Part shown: positions 26,998 to 38,593 of the stretch, one piece after another
Position numbering within the stretch: the first letter of the stretch is position 1
Layout of the letters: each line of letters begins with the position of its first letter
Assembly: GCF_008329435.1 (NCBI RefSeq)
Contig: NZ_NPKN01000004.1
Coordinates: 62,001 to 126,000, forward strand
From: Rhodanobacter sp. T12-5
GTDB taxonomy: Bacteria; Pseudomonadota; Gammaproteobacteria; Xanthomonadales; Rhodanobacteraceae
Reading direction: 5' to 3'
Length of the DNA stretch: 64,000 bases
Translations under genes and position numbers: made by a program
Notes under the pieces: generated by a model
Seen by the model: the letters and a program-made list of their open reading frames with translations, nothing else
Told to the model about the DNA's origin: nothing
Database searches by the model: none

Positions 26998-27027
26998 AGT
27001 ATGTCCGGTATTTCTCGCCGCTGTCAA
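26998..27027 (-). promoter_or_regulatory. rpmH promoter
   Basis: On the minus strand TTGACA (27022-27027) and CATACT (26998-27003) with an 18-bp spacer; +1 would be near 26991, leaving about 30 nt of leader. Confidence 0.65.
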
Positions 27028-27046
27028 ATCGCACCTGGCGGAAACC

Positions 27047-27067
27047 TGTGGATACCCGTGTGGATAT
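27047..27067 (+). promoter_or_regulatory. Pair of DnaA boxes between rpmH and dnaA
   Basis: TGTGGATAC (27047-27055) and TGTGGATAT (27059-27067) each differ from the TGTGGATAA consensus at the last base. They lie just upstream of the rpmH -35 and of the dnaA promoter, as expected for DnaA autoregulation. Confidence 0.75.
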
Positions 27068-27092
27068 GTCGACCCGGCGGTGCGGAGGCTGC

Positions 27093-27101
27093 TGCTAGAC
27101 T
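27093..27101 (+). promoter_or_regulatory. Candidate dnaA promoter (extended -10)
   Basis: TGCTAGACT fits an extended -10; no good -35. It lies 46 bp before the dnaA ATG and just downstream of the two DnaA boxes. Confidence 0.45.
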
Positions 27102-27147
27102 AGTCCATCCCACGCGCGCAAGCGCCCAAGCTGTGGTTGATTTATTC

Positions 27148-28485
27148 ATGAGTGATCTGTGGCGGCGCTGCCTTGAGCGTCTCGAAGGCGATGTGAGCGC
27201 TGAAGACCTGCACACCTGGCTGATGCCATTGCAGGCACGCGACGATGCCGGTGGTCTGCTGTTGTTTGCACCCAATTCCTACACCCTGGACACCGTCCGC
27301 GAACGCTATCTCCCCCAGATCGAGACCGTGCTGCAGCAGCTGACCGGCAAGGGCTGGCCGGTACGGCTGGACGTGGGTTCGAATTCCGCGCGACCGGTGC
27401 CTGCGGTCAAGTTGCCTGCCGCCGCACCGACCAGGTCGCCCGCGGCGGCACCGGCGCCGGCGTTCCTGCACAATCTCGATCCGCACTACACGTTCGAGAC
27501 CTTCGTGGAGGGCAAGTCGAACCAGCTTGGCAAGGCCGCCGCCATGCAGGTGGCGACGAACCCAGGCCGCGCCTACAACCCGTTGCTGCTGTACGGCGGC
27601 ACAGGGTTGGGCAAGACGCATCTGATGCACGCCGCCGGCAACCTGATGCTCGAACACAACCCGACATTCAAGGTGATGTACCTGCGTTCGGAGCAGTTCG
27701 TCGGCTCGATGATCGAGGCGTTGCGCGCCAAGAGCATGGACGAGTTCAAGCGGCGTTTCCGTTCGGTCGATGCGCTGCTTATCGACGATATCCAGTTTTT
27801 TGCGGGCAAGGACACGACACAGGAAGAATTCTTCCATACTTTCAATGCTTTGTTCGAATCCAAGCAGCAAATCATCCTCACCTGCGACCGCTATCCGAAG
27901 GAAGTGGACAAGCTCGAACCGCGGTTGAAGTCGCGCCTCGGCTGGGGTCTTTCCGTTGCCATCGAACCACCGGACTTCGAGACGCGCGCGGCCATCCTGC
28001 TGGCCAAGGCGCACGAAAAAGGCGTGGCGGTGGACGAAAGCGTGGCGATGCTGCTGGCCAAGCGCATCCGCTCCAACGTGCGCGACCTTGAAGGCGCGTT
28101 GAATACCCTGGCGGCAAGGGCCAATTTCTACGGCAAGCCGATCACTACCGATTTCGCCGAGGAAACCCTGCGCGACCTGCTCGCCACGCACGCGCAGGCG
28201 ATCACGATTGCGAACATCCAGAAGATCACCGCCGAATACTTCAACGTGCGCCTGCAGGATCTGCTCTCCAAGCGTCGCGTGCGTTCGCTGGCGCGGCCGC
28301 GGCAGATCGCGATGACCCTGTCCAAGGAACTGACCGAGCACAGCCTTCCGGAGATTGGCGAGGCATTCGGTGGGCGCGATCACACCACGGTCATGCATGC
28401 GTGCAAGACGATCCGGAAGTTCATTGAAACCGATCCGCGGATGCGCCAGGACTGGGAGCAGTTGATCCGCACGCTGACTGGCTGA
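27148..28485 (+). CDS. dnaA: Chromosomal replication initiator protein DnaA
   Basis: A 445-residue AAA+ initiator. Domain I begins [23 protein letters not shown]; a variable Ala/Pro linker covers about residues 85-110; Walker A is [10 protein letters not shown], Walker [10 protein letters not shown]; the C-terminal DNA-binding signature is [16 protein letters not shown]. The ATG is chosen because longer starts lack similarity and would cross the promoter and boxes. It opens oriC together with the boxes on either side. Confidence 0.98.
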   Translation: MSDLWRRCLERLEGDVSAEDLHTWLMPLQARDDAGGLLLFAPNSYTLDTVRERYLPQIETVLQQLTGKGWPVRLDVGSNSARPVPAVKLPAAAPTRSPAAAPAPAFLHNLDPHYTFETFVEGKSNQLGKAAAMQVATNPGRAYNPLLLYGGTGLGKTHLMHAAGNLMLEHNPTFKVMYLRSEQFVGSMIEALRAKSMDEFKRRFRSVDALLIDDIQFFAGKDTTQEEFFHTFNALFESKQQIILTCDRYPKEVDKLEPRLKSRLGWGLSVAIEPPDFETRAAILLAKAHEKGVAVDESVAMLLAKRIRSNVRDLEGALNTLAARANFYGKPITTDFAEETLRDLLATHAQAITIANIQKITAEYFNVRLQDLLSKRRVRSLARPRQIAMTLSKELTEHSLPEIGEAFGGRDHTTVMHACKTIRKFIETDPRMRQDWEQLIRTLTG

Positions 28486-28737
28486 GACGGCAGTCGAAGA
28501 GGAATATCAAGTCGGGGAAAAGTACGGTTCAAGCTGTGGATAATGGGTGGACGAAATGGCATCTGAAGTTATCCACAAATGGCACACAGTCAGCCAACCC
28601 CTTCAGGCACAGCCCAAAAAACGCTCAAACATTTGATTTCAAAGCAGAAATTCCGATATAAAAGTTACCCACAGCACCAACAACAACCACTAAACTTCTT
28701 TTAAAGACAGAACAGCAGGTATAGGGGAAGCAAACCC
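28486..28737. other. Probable chromosomal origin of replication (oriC)
   Basis: A 252-bp gap between dnaA and dnaN with three DnaA-box sequences: perfect TGTGGATAA (28535-28543), perfect TTATCCACA on the opposite strand (28569-28577) and TTACCCACA (28665-28673). The stretch from about 28610 to 28700 is strikingly A/T-rich for this genome (CAAAAAACGCTCAAAC, GATATAAAAG) and is a candidate unwinding element. Placement matches the Xanthomonas-type origin. Confidence 0.82.
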
Positions 28738-29838
28738 ATGCAATTCAGCATCCAACGAGAAGCTCTGCTCAAGCCGCTGCAGCAGGTGGTCGGTGTTGTG
28801 GAACGTCGCCAGACACTGCCCGTGCTGGCCAACTTGCTGGTCAAGGTGGCAGGTAACAGGTTGTCGCTGACGGGAACCGACCTGGAAGTCGAAATGGTCG
28901 CCACGGCCGAAGCGGAAAAGTTGGTCGATGGCGAGATCACCATTCCGGCGCGCAAGCTGTTCGACATCATTCGCGCCTTGCCGGATGGAGCGCGAATCGA
29001 GCTCAAGCTCAACGGCGATCGCGTAGCGCTCAATGCGGGGCGCAGTCGCTTCACGCTGACGACGCTGCCCGCGAGTGAATTCCCCACCATCGACGAAATC
29101 GAACTGGTGGAAAAAGTAAGCTTGCCCGAGGAAGTGTTGCGCGACCTGATGGAACGCACCTCGTTCGCGATGGCGAACCAGGACGTGCGCTATTACCTCA
29201 ACGGTATGCTGCTGGATCTGCAGGAACATACACTTCGCTGCGTGGCCACCGATGGTCATCGATTGGCCATGAAGGAGACCGAACTGCAAAGCTCGGTGAG
29301 CACCCGTCGACAGATCATCATTCCCCGAAAGGGCGTCAACGAACTGATCGGCTTGCTGGAAACTGGCGATGGCCAGGTCGAACTGGAATTCGGACGCAAT
29401 CATCTGCGTGTCCGCCGCGGCGACGTGGTGTTCACCTCGAAGCTGATCGACGGCCGCTTCCCGGATTACGAAGCCGTGATCCCACTGGGCGCGGACAAGA
29501 CTGCCACGCTGGATCGTGAGGTACTTCGCGGCGCGCTCCAGCGCGCAGCTATCCTGTCGAACGAGAAATACCGAGGGGTGCGACTGGAGCTGTCGCCTGG
29601 AAAGTTGCGCATTGTGGCGCACAATCCGGAACAGGAGGAAGCGGTCGAGGAGGTCGAGGCCGAGACGCACGTGTCGGATCTGGCGGTCGGCTTCAATGTG
29701 GGTTATCTGCTTGATGCCCTGGCAGCCCTGCGGGGCGAAAAGGCCCGGCTGAGCCTGCGCGATGCACAGTCCAGCTGTCTGGTGCAGGAGCACGACAGCG
29801 AACATGCCCGCCACGTGATCATGCCGTTGCGGCTCTGA
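28738..29838 (+). CDS. dnaN: DNA polymerase III subunit beta (sliding clamp)
   Basis: A 366-residue clamp with three tandem clamp folds; the dimer rings DNA and tethers polymerase III. The N-terminus MQFSIQREALLKPLQQVVGVVERRQTLP-like start and the C-terminal HVIMPLRL are canonical. A GGGGAAG ribosome site precedes the ATG. It follows oriC and is followed by recF after a long hairpin. Confidence 0.98.
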   Translation: MQFSIQREALLKPLQQVVGVVERRQTLPVLANLLVKVAGNRLSLTGTDLEVEMVATAEAEKLVDGEITIPARKLFDIIRALPDGARIELKLNGDRVALNAGRSRFTLTTLPASEFPTIDEIELVEKVSLPEEVLRDLMERTSFAMANQDVRYYLNGMLLDLQEHTLRCVATDGHRLAMKETELQSSVSTRRQIIIPRKGVNELIGLLETGDGQVELEFGRNHLRVRRGDVVFTSKLIDGRFPDYEAVIPLGADKTATLDREVLRGALQRAAILSNEKYRGVRLELSPGKLRIVAHNPEQEEAVEEVEAETHVSDLAVGFNVGYLLDALAALRGEKARLSLRDAQSSCLVQEHDSEHARHVIMPLRL

Positions 29839-29880
29839 CGTTTTCCTCATGATCTTGGCCGTGTGCGGCAAAAACCGCCG

Positions 29881-29911
29881 ACGCCGGGTGTCCCAGCTGG
29901 GATCCCGGCGT
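29881..29911. promoter_or_regulatory. Long hairpin between dnaN and recF
   Basis: An 8-bp outer stem ACGCCGGG / CCCGGCGT encloses the palindrome TCCCAGCTGGGA. No T tract follows, so it looks more like an mRNA-processing or attenuation structure than a classic terminator. Confidence 0.6.
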
Positions 29912-29934
29912 TACTGTTTGTGGGCCTGTTTCGC

Positions 29935-31006
29935 GTGAGGCTGGAAGAGCTGCGCATACGCGGTCTACGCTGCCTGACCGACGTCGAGATCGAGCTGGAT
30001 CCAGGAATCAATGTTTTCGTGGGTGCCAATGGGGCAGGCAAGACCAGTGTGCTGGAAGCCGCGTTCTTGCTGTCGCACGCTCGATCGTTTCGCAGCGGAG
30101 CGAAGGAGGCACTCCTGGCTCGAGGCGAATTGCGGCTGTCGATCTTCGCCGAGGTGCGTCACGCGGACGAACGGGTATGTCGACTCGGCCTGGGGCGCAG
30201 CGGCGCTCGCTGGGAAGCAAAAGCGGATGGTGCGAACGTGGCGATCGGCCAGCTCGTGCGCGAATGTGCGGTGGTCTGCTTCGAACCCGGATCCCATGCA
30301 TTGATCGCCGGTGCGGCGGAGGAACGGCGGCGCTATCTTGATTGGGGCGTGTTCCACGTGGAACACGATTTCCTTTCCGGATGGCGCCGCTATCAACGGG
30401 CACTGAAACAGCGCAACAGCTTGCTGCGAGCTTCATCGACAGCAACAGACGAGCTGTTCGTACCGTGGGAATCGGAACTGGCGCAGGCCGCGCAGCAACT
30501 CGACCGACAGCGCCGTTCCTATCTCGACCTTCTCCGCCCGAAATTGGTCGAAAGTGTCGCCGGCCTCCTGCCCGAACTGGGTCCCCTGGATCTGCGCTAC
30601 CGTCGCGGCTGGTCGGACGAACAGGAACTTGCGCGGCAATTGCGCGAGCAGCGGCCCAGGGATCTGGCCCGGGGTCATACCACGCTGGGCGCGCACCGGG
30701 CGGATTGGTCCATTGCCTTCGAGGGAGCCCCCTTGCGCGAGCACCTGTCGCGCGGACAGGAGAAGCTCACCGCCTTGGCTTGCCTGCTCGCGCAGGCTGA
30801 ACTGTATGCCGAGCATCGGGGAGAGTGGCCGATCGTCTGTCTCGACGACCTGGCATCCGAGCTCGATCAGGCTCATCAGGCCGCGGTGGTCGCTCAGCTT
30901 CTGTCGGCCAAGGCCCAGGTGTTATTGACCGGTACGGATATTCCGCACGCTTTGCACTCACTTTCGACCCGCGTGTTCCACGTGGAACAAGGCCAACTGA
31001 CGCGCC

Positions 31007-31014
<8 letters not shown>
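29935..31014 (+). CDS. recF: DNA replication and repair protein RecF
   Basis: A 359-residue SMC-like ATPase that loads RecA at gaps through RecOR. Walker A is GANGAGKTSV, the ABC signature LSRGQEKL and Walker B VCLDDLASELD. The GTG at 29935 gives the usual N-terminus (VRLEELRIRGLRCL). An in-frame GTG at 29920 is also possible, but anything further upstream would include the hairpin. Its last codons contain the -10 of gyrB. Confidence 0.93.
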
Positions 31015-33543
<2,529 letters not shown>

Positions 33544-33689
33544 ATTCGACCCGGATCGCCGGCGGTTCAATGCTGCCGACGATCCGTTCCTCCAGCAACA
33601 TAGTCAGGTTCAATCGGCCATGGACGGTCCTTGCAGGCTCCGCGGCGCATGGTCGGGGCAGGTCATTCTGTTCCAAACAGCATATAACT

Positions 33690-33704
33690 CGTTGAATTTC
33701 AACG
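33690..33704. promoter_or_regulatory. Palindrome upstream of the TonB-cluster TPR gene
   Basis: CGTTGAATTTCAACG is a perfect palindrome around one central T, with an A/T-rich CATATAACT just before it, in the 266-bp gyrB-TPR gap. It could be an operator; the regulator is unknown. Confidence 0.4.
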
Positions 33705-33809
33705 ATCTTCTATGCGGCACTGCGACTTGTTATCACTTGCCTACTCGGGTTAGGCTCCCGAATCCCCCGCGACGTTCAATGCGCGCCCGACCTATAGACG
33801 AGGAACATC

Positions 33810-35102
33810 ATGAAGCATGCCCGAAGGTTCACGATGCTGGCGAGCGCGGCCTTGCTGCTCGGTTTGGCCAGCAGTCCGTTGCTGGCGCGCGCCAACCACG
33901 CCGACAAGGACAAGAAGGAGGCGCTCTACCCGAATGCCACGCGCCAAGAACCGAAGCTCGATCTGACCAGCGAGAAGGAATCGAAAGCCCTCAACGAGGG
34001 GCTGGACGCGGTCAATGCGGGCGACAAGGCCAAGGCTGAGCAAATACTCCAGCCCATCATCGATGGCAGCAAGAGCAAATACGCCCAGGCCCTGGCGCTG
34101 CAAGGGTTGGCCTCGATCCATTTCAACGATGGCGATTACAAGGGGGCGATCGCCCTGTTGCAGCGCGCGCTGGCCAATGGCGTGCTGCCGAACGACACCT
34201 ACTTCCAGCTCGAATACATGCTCGCCCAGTTCCAGCTCGCCGATGAGCAATACCAGCCGTCGCTGGACACCCTGGCCAAGTGGCGCGCCGAGGGCAAGAA
34301 GGAAACCGCCGATTCCTATGCGCTCGAAGGCAATGCCGACTATCGCCTCGGCAAGTACCCCGAGGCGATAGCCGCGATCGAGAAGGCGAAATCGCTGACC
34401 GACAAACCGAAGGAAAACTGGAACCAGATCCTGATGGCCAGCTATTCGGAATCCGGCCAGACCGAGAAGGCCGCAGCGCTCGCCCAGCAGCAAGTGACTG
34501 CCAATCCGAACGATCCGAATGCGCTCAACAACGCGGTCGCCGTATTGATGCAGGCACAGAAATACCCCGAAGCGATCCAGTTGCTGGAAAAAGCCCGCGC
34601 GGCCGGCTCGCTGACGAAAGAGGCGGATTACGTGAATCTGTCCAAGCTGTACCTGATCACGGCCCAGTCCAGCGACGATCCCAAGCCAAACGCCACCAAG
34701 GCCGTCCAGGTGCTTGAGGAGGGCATGAGCAAGGGGGTCGTCAGCACCAGTTCCGAGAACTACATGTTGCTCGGCGAGGCTGCCGAAATGATGGACGACG
34801 TCAAGAAGGCCGTCGCCTCCTATGGCAAGGCACTGCCGAATGCGAAGGACGGCGAGGCGGGCATACGCGGAGGCCACTTGCTGTTGATCGACCGCAAGTT
34901 CAGCCAGGCCAAGAGCATGATCCAGCAGGGCATCGACAAAGGCGTCAAGCACAAGGGTTCGGCCTACATGTTGCTGGCCGAGGCCGAGCGCGGTTTGAAG
35001 AACAAGCCCGCAGCCGTGGCCGCCATGAAGCTCGCCGCCAAGCAGCCGGAAACCGCCGAGAGAGCCAAGGCGTGGCTCAAGAAGGCAGGGGCCGGCAAAT
35101 AA
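33810..35102 (+). CDS. Periplasmic TPR-repeat protein of the TonB cluster
   Basis: A 430-residue protein with a signal peptide (residues 1-26, cleavage after LLARA) and about eight tetratricopeptide units from residue 50 on (for example DGDYKGAIALLQRAL, YPEAIQLLEKARA). It has no membrane anchor after cleavage. Its place 220 bp upstream of tonB-exbB-exbD suggests a periplasmic partner of the TonB complex, analogous in idea to TtpC of Vibrio TonB2 systems; that is inference. A strong GAGGAACATC ribosome site fixes the start. Confidence 0.85.
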   Translation: MKHARRFTMLASAALLLGLASSPLLARANHADKDKKEALYPNATRQEPKLDLTSEKESKALNEGLDAVNAGDKAKAEQILQPIIDGSKSKYAQALALQGLASIHFNDGDYKGAIALLQRALANGVLPNDTYFQLEYMLAQFQLADEQYQPSLDTLAKWRAEGKKETADSYALEGNADYRLGKYPEAIAAIEKAKSLTDKPKENWNQILMASYSESGQTEKAAALAQQQVTANPNDPNALNNAVAVLMQAQKYPEAIQLLEKARAAGSLTKEADYVNLSKLYLITAQSSDDPKPNATKAVQVLEEGMSKGVVSTSSENYMLLGEAAEMMDDVKKAVASYGKALPNAKDGEAGIRGGHLLLIDRKFSQAKSMIQQGIDKGVKHKGSAYMLLAEAERGLKNKPAAVAAMKLAAKQPETAERAKAWLKKAGAGK

Positions 35103-35129
35103 CGAAATAACGAGATTCATTCCTCCTGC

Positions 35130-35173
35130 GGAGCAGATGGACGTCCATTCTTCTGCCCCGCGGGTGCTATACA
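35130..35173 (+). promoter_or_regulatory. Hairpin and extended -10 upstream of tonB
   Basis: A stem GCGGAGCAGA...TTCTGCCCCGC (about 35128-35161) precedes TGCTATACA (35165-35173), an extended -10. It may separate the TPR gene from an independent tonB promoter, leaving a leader of about 140 nt. No Fur-box consensus was recognised. Confidence 0.45.
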
Positions 35174-35322
35174 AAAGTCATGCGCTGTTGTACCGTTGAA
35201 AATCTTTCCCCGCGTCTCCCCAGCGGCAAGCTCCACCCGGTTCCGTCCAGACAACCAGACGGTTTCGGATATGCCACTGCGGCAACGTCCTCTTCCGATT
35301 GACTAGCTTCAGATAGTGACAG

Positions 35323-35982
35323 ATGGCCTCAAGTAACGAAGAAAATGGGCGCGAGCCGTTCAGTTGGAAACGCACCTGGGCATTGGCAGTTGCCATCGGG
35401 CTGCACGCCTTTGCGTTTCTGCTCCTGGTGTCGCCGATGGCGCCGCCGGGCCAGAAACATGCAGAGAAAGAGCATATCGTCCAGGTGAACTTCATCGAGC
35501 CGCCGCCGCCGCCACCGCCGCCGCCACCGCCGCCGCCGGAGCCGCCGAAGCAGCCGCCGCCGAAGATCATCAAGCAGATCAAGCCGCCACCGACACCTCC
35601 GCCGCCCACGCCACCACCACCGGTGGAAGAGGTTTCGCAGAACGCGGTGCAGGCGCCGCCGCCGGCTCCCCCGGCTCCGCCAGCGCCACCGTCCGACATC
35701 ACGGCGGCACAGGATCTCAGCTACAACAGCAAGATCACCCCCCGATATCCGCCGCAGGCACTACGGCAGCATGAAGAGGGCACGGTCATACTGATGATTC
35801 TGGTTGGCGTGGATGGCCTGCCGAAGGATGTCAAGGTGGAGAAGTCCAGCGGACACCGCGATCTCGATCGTGCGGCCATGGAGGCGGTAAGAAAGTATCG
35901 TTTCAATCCAGAAATTAGAAACGGAAAGAAGGTCGAGGGGTACGCACGCGTTCCCATCACTTTCAATCTCAGCGGCCTCTGA
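35323..35982 (+). CDS. tonB: TonB energy transducer
   Basis: A 219-residue TonB. The N-terminal membrane helix (residues 18-38) keeps the His of the family (His28, IGLHAF). A periplasmic spacer of 13 consecutive prolines (residues 60-72) and PPPTPPPP repeats follows, then the C-terminal TonB domain from about residue 130 (ITPRYPPQALRQHEEGTVIL). It transmits proton-motive energy from ExbB/ExbD to outer-membrane receptors. Length is normal. Confidence 0.96.
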   Translation: MASSNEENGREPFSWKRTWALAVAIGLHAFAFLLLVSPMAPPGQKHAEKEHIVQVNFIEPPPPPPPPPPPPPEPPKQPPPKIIKQIKPPPTPPPPTPPPPVEEVSQNAVQAPPPAPPAPPAPPSDITAAQDLSYNSKITPRYPPQALRQHEEGTVILMILVGVDGLPKDVKVEKSSGHRDLDRAAMEAVRKYRFNPEIRNGKKVEGYARVPITFNLSGL

Positions 35983-36004
35983 TGTAATCCGGCCTATCAA
36001 TCAG

Positions 36005-36032
36005 CTGTAACCCGGGTCCAGTCGGGTTACAG
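36005..36032. promoter_or_regulatory. Hairpin between tonB and exbB
   Basis: A perfect 10-bp stem CTGTAACCCG / CGGGTTACAG with an 8-nt loop, 22 bp after the tonB stop. There is no clear T tract; it may adjust tonB:exbB stoichiometry. Confidence 0.6.
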
Positions 36033-36067
36033 TTACAGTTCACGCTTGACTTCCCTAGGGTAGCGTT

Positions 36068-36835
36068 ATGTTCCTACAGACTCCTGCAACGACCGATGCC
36101 GCACAGGCCATGGGTGGCAATACCAACGCCGAAGCCATGAAACAGATGGGCTTCGCCAACCTGATGCAAAACTTCGACTGGCTCGGCTGGGTCGTCTTCG
36201 TCACGCTGGTCGTGATGTCGTTCCTGTCGTGGTACTTCATCATCGCCAACGGCATCCGCAATGCCACGGTGAAGGGACGCGCCGACAAGGTCATCGACGG
36301 CTTCTGGGGCAATGCCTCGACCCAGGACGCGATTCGTGAACTGGAAGCGCAGCCCAAGGGCGAACCGTTCTCCAAGATCGCGCTCGATGCCGCCTCCGCG
36401 GTGGCCCATCACCAGCAGGCCACCAGTGGGACGACCGGTCGTCTGGCCGAGTCGCTGAGCCGTTCGGAGTTCATCGACCGCGCCCTGCGCCAGGCCGTGG
36501 CTCGCGAAAGTCTGCGCATGGAAGGCGGCATGACCCTGCTCGCCACGGTCGGTTCCGCCGCGCCGTTCGTCGGTCTGCTCGGTACCGTGTGGGGCATCTA
36601 CCACGCGCTGATCGGTATCGCCGCCACAGGTAACGCGTCGATGAACGCGGTGGCCGGTCCGGTGGGCGAGGCGCTGATCATGACCGCCTTCGGTCTGTTC
36701 GCGGCTATCCCCGCGCTGTTCGCGTACAACTTCTTCAGCCGTTCGAACCGCCTGACCTACGCCCGTTTCGACGAATTCGCGCATGACCTGCACGACTTCT
36801 TCGCCACCGGTTCGCGCGTCGAAAGCCAGAAGTGA
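36068..36835 (+). CDS. exbB: ExbB proton-channel protein (MotA/TolQ/ExbB family)
   Basis: A 255-residue inner-membrane protein with three helices: about residues 37-58, 150-175 and 190-215. The conserved LLATVGSAAPFVGLLGTVWG and PVGEALIMTAFGLFAAIPA regions form the proton path. It assembles as a pentamer around ExbD. It is followed by two exbD genes 11 and 6 bp apart. The ribosome site (AGGGTAGCGTT) is modest. Confidence 0.95.
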   Translation: MFLQTPATTDAAQAMGGNTNAEAMKQMGFANLMQNFDWLGWVVFVTLVVMSFLSWYFIIANGIRNATVKGRADKVIDGFWGNASTQDAIRELEAQPKGEPFSKIALDAASAVAHHQQATSGTTGRLAESLSRSEFIDRALRQAVARESLRMEGGMTLLATVGSAAPFVGLLGTVWGIYHALIGIAATGNASMNAVAGPVGEALIMTAFGLFAAIPALFAYNFFSRSNRLTYARFDEFAHDLHDFFATGSRVESQK

Positions 36836-36846
36836 GGGATTGACCC

Positions 36847-37269
36847 ATGGCAGTCAGCCTAGGTGGCAAATCCGGCGGCCCGATGTCGGAAATCAACGTC
36901 ACGCCGCTGGTCGACGTGATGCTGGTGCTCTTGATCATCTTCATGATCACCGCGCCACTGATGTCGCACTCCATCACGATCGATCTGCCTACCGCGAATC
37001 CCAAGACCAAGGACGAGGAAGTGAAGGTTCCGCCGCTCGATCTGGCGGTCAAGGAAGATGGCAGCCTGTACTTCAATGACCATCAGGTCACCGCGGCCGA
37101 GTTGCGGGCACAGTTTGCAGTCAACGCGCAAAAAGTGCCCCAGCCGGAACTGGAGATCCGCGCGGACAAGGCGACCCAGTTCAAGATCGTGAAGAAGATC
37201 ATCGGCGATGCCAAGGATTCGGGCATGGTGCATGTCGCCTTCATGACCACTGACGCGCCGAAGGGGTGA
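36847..37269 (+). CDS. exbD1: ExbD proton-channel subunit, copy 1
   Basis: A 140-residue ExbD with one N-terminal membrane helix carrying the essential Asp (Asp23 in TPLVDVMLVLL) and a periplasmic domain. It lies 11 bp after exbB and 6 bp before a second ExbD. The first 30 or so residues are nearly identical to those of copy 2, while the periplasmic parts diverge, a sign of duplication. The arrangement matches the known Xanthomonas campestris exbD1-exbD2 pair. Confidence 0.95.
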   Translation: MAVSLGGKSGGPMSEINVTPLVDVMLVLLIIFMITAPLMSHSITIDLPTANPKTKDEEVKVPPLDLAVKEDGSLYFNDHQVTAAELRAQFAVNAQKVPQPELEIRADKATQFKIVKKIIGDAKDSGMVHVAFMTTDAPKG

Positions 37270-37275
37270 TTTGAC

Positions 37276-37677
37276 ATGTCTTTTTCGACCAACACCAGTG
37301 GGCCCATGTCGGAGATCAACGTCACGCCGCTGGTCGACGTGATGTTGGTGCTGCTGATCATTTTCATGATCACGGCGCCAGTGCTGGCACACAAGATCAA
37401 GGTGGATCTGCCGCAGCCGAATCCGAATCCGCCGCCGACTACGCCGCTGGAGCCGATCAATTTGAAGATCGACTCGAGCGGGGCGTTCTACTGGAACGAC
37501 ACGCCGGTCGACGAGTTGGGTCTCAAGGCGCAACTCGCGGTGATCGCCCAGCAGACCGACCAGCCGGAAATCCAGATTGCCGCCGATGACGCGGTCGCCT
37601 ACCAGTACGTGGCGCGCGTGCTCGCCGACGCGAAGAGCTACAACCTGGTCAAGATCGGGTTCACCGAGAACTTCTGA
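37276..37677 (+). CDS. exbD2: ExbD proton-channel subunit, copy 2
   Basis: A 133-residue ExbD-like protein with the essential Asp21 in the same TPLVDVMLVLL helix as copy 1 but a different periplasmic half (a Pro/Asn-rich linker, DLPQPNPNPPPTTP). In X. campestris, exbD2 is dispensable for iron uptake but needed for plant responses; whether this split of function holds here is unknown. Last gene before a strong terminator. Confidence 0.93.
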   Translation: MSFSTNTSGPMSEINVTPLVDVMLVLLIIFMITAPVLAHKIKVDLPQPNPNPPPTTPLEPINLKIDSSGAFYWNDTPVDELGLKAQLAVIAQQTDQPEIQIAADDAVAYQYVARVLADAKSYNLVKIGFTENF

Positions 37678-37709
37678 GGCGGTGACGTCCAGGCGGCATC
37701 AGTGAATGC

Positions 37710-37737
37710 AAAAACCCCCGCATCAGCGGGGGTTTTT
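37710..37737 (+). terminator. Terminator of the TonB cluster
   Basis: A perfect 12-bp stem AAAAACCCCCGC / GCGGGGGTTTTT with loop ATCA. The flanking A and T tracts make it bidirectional, so it also serves the converging pdxJ. Confidence 0.95.
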
Positions 37738-37769
37738 GCTTGCGTCGGAGCGAGCTCTGGAAGCGACTT

Positions 37770-38513
37770 TCAAAGCAGGATCTGCAGATAGCGGCGTACG
37801 GTCGTGGCCAGTCCCTGGTACAGCGCCTCGCCGATCAGCGCATGCCCGATCGATACCTCGGCCAAGCCGGGGATCGCCGCCTTGAACGTGCCCAGGTTGG
37901 CCTGGCTCAGGTCATGGCCTGCGTTCACCGCCATTCCTGCCTGTTGCGCTCGTCGGGCGGTGTCGGCGCATGCGGCCAGCGCCGCCGCAGGCTGACCGTC
38001 CGCGAACGCCTGCGCGTAGGGGCCGGTATAGATTTCGATGCGCTGCACGCCGATCGCCGCGGCAAGCTCAAGCTCCTGCACTTCCGCGTCGACGAACAGG
38101 CTGACCCGGCAACCAAGCTCGCACAGCTCCGCTACCAGCGGCCGCAGCCGTTCCAGGTCGCGCCGCAGGTCGAAGCCGTGATCGGAGGTGATCTGGCCGT
38201 CGCTGTCGGGTACCAGGGTCACCTGGGTCGGGCGTACTTCACGCGCCAGCGCGATCAGTCCCGGGTATGCGTCCCGGGCCGCGGCAAACGGGTTGCCCTC
38301 GATGTTGTATTCCACCCGGCCCCGCAGCATGGCGGCCAGCGCGCGGACGTCGTCGGGCCGAACATGACGCTGATCCGGTCGCGGATGCACAGTGATGCCG
38401 CCACAGCCAGCTTCGATGCAGGTCTGCGCCGCCTGGCAGATGTCCGGTTCGTGGCCGCCACGCGAATTTCGCAGCACGGCGATCTTGTTGAGGTTGACGC
38501 TGAGCACGGTCAT
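37770..38513 (-). CDS. pdxJ: Pyridoxine 5'-phosphate synthase
   Basis: A 247-residue TIM-barrel enzyme condensing 1-deoxyxylulose 5-phosphate with 3-amino-2-oxopropyl phosphate in vitamin B6 synthesis. The N-terminus [33 protein letters not shown] and the late [15 protein letters not shown] are family motifs. An upstream in-frame ATG at 38546 exists; the chosen start gives the standard length. It converges on the TonB cluster and follows a phosphopantetheinyl transferase gene. Confidence 0.95.
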   Translation of the reverse strand: MTVLSVNLNKIAVLRNSRGGHEPDICQAAQTCIEAGCGGITVHPRPDQRHVRPDDVRALAAMLRGRVEYNIEGNPFAAARDAYPGLIALAREVRPTQVTLVPDSDGQITSDHGFDLRRDLERLRPLVAELCELGCRVSLFVDAEVQELELAAAIGVQRIEIYTGPYAQAFADGQPAAALAACADTARRAQQAGMAVNAGHDLSQANLGTFKAAIPGLAEVSIGHALIGEALYQGLATTVRRYLQILL

Positions 38514-38593
38514 GTCGGGCTGGCGATCCGGGCAGTTGAAGATCATCGGCAGCAGCGTGGACGAGCGCCGGTGGGCCGGAAACATTGCACCGA

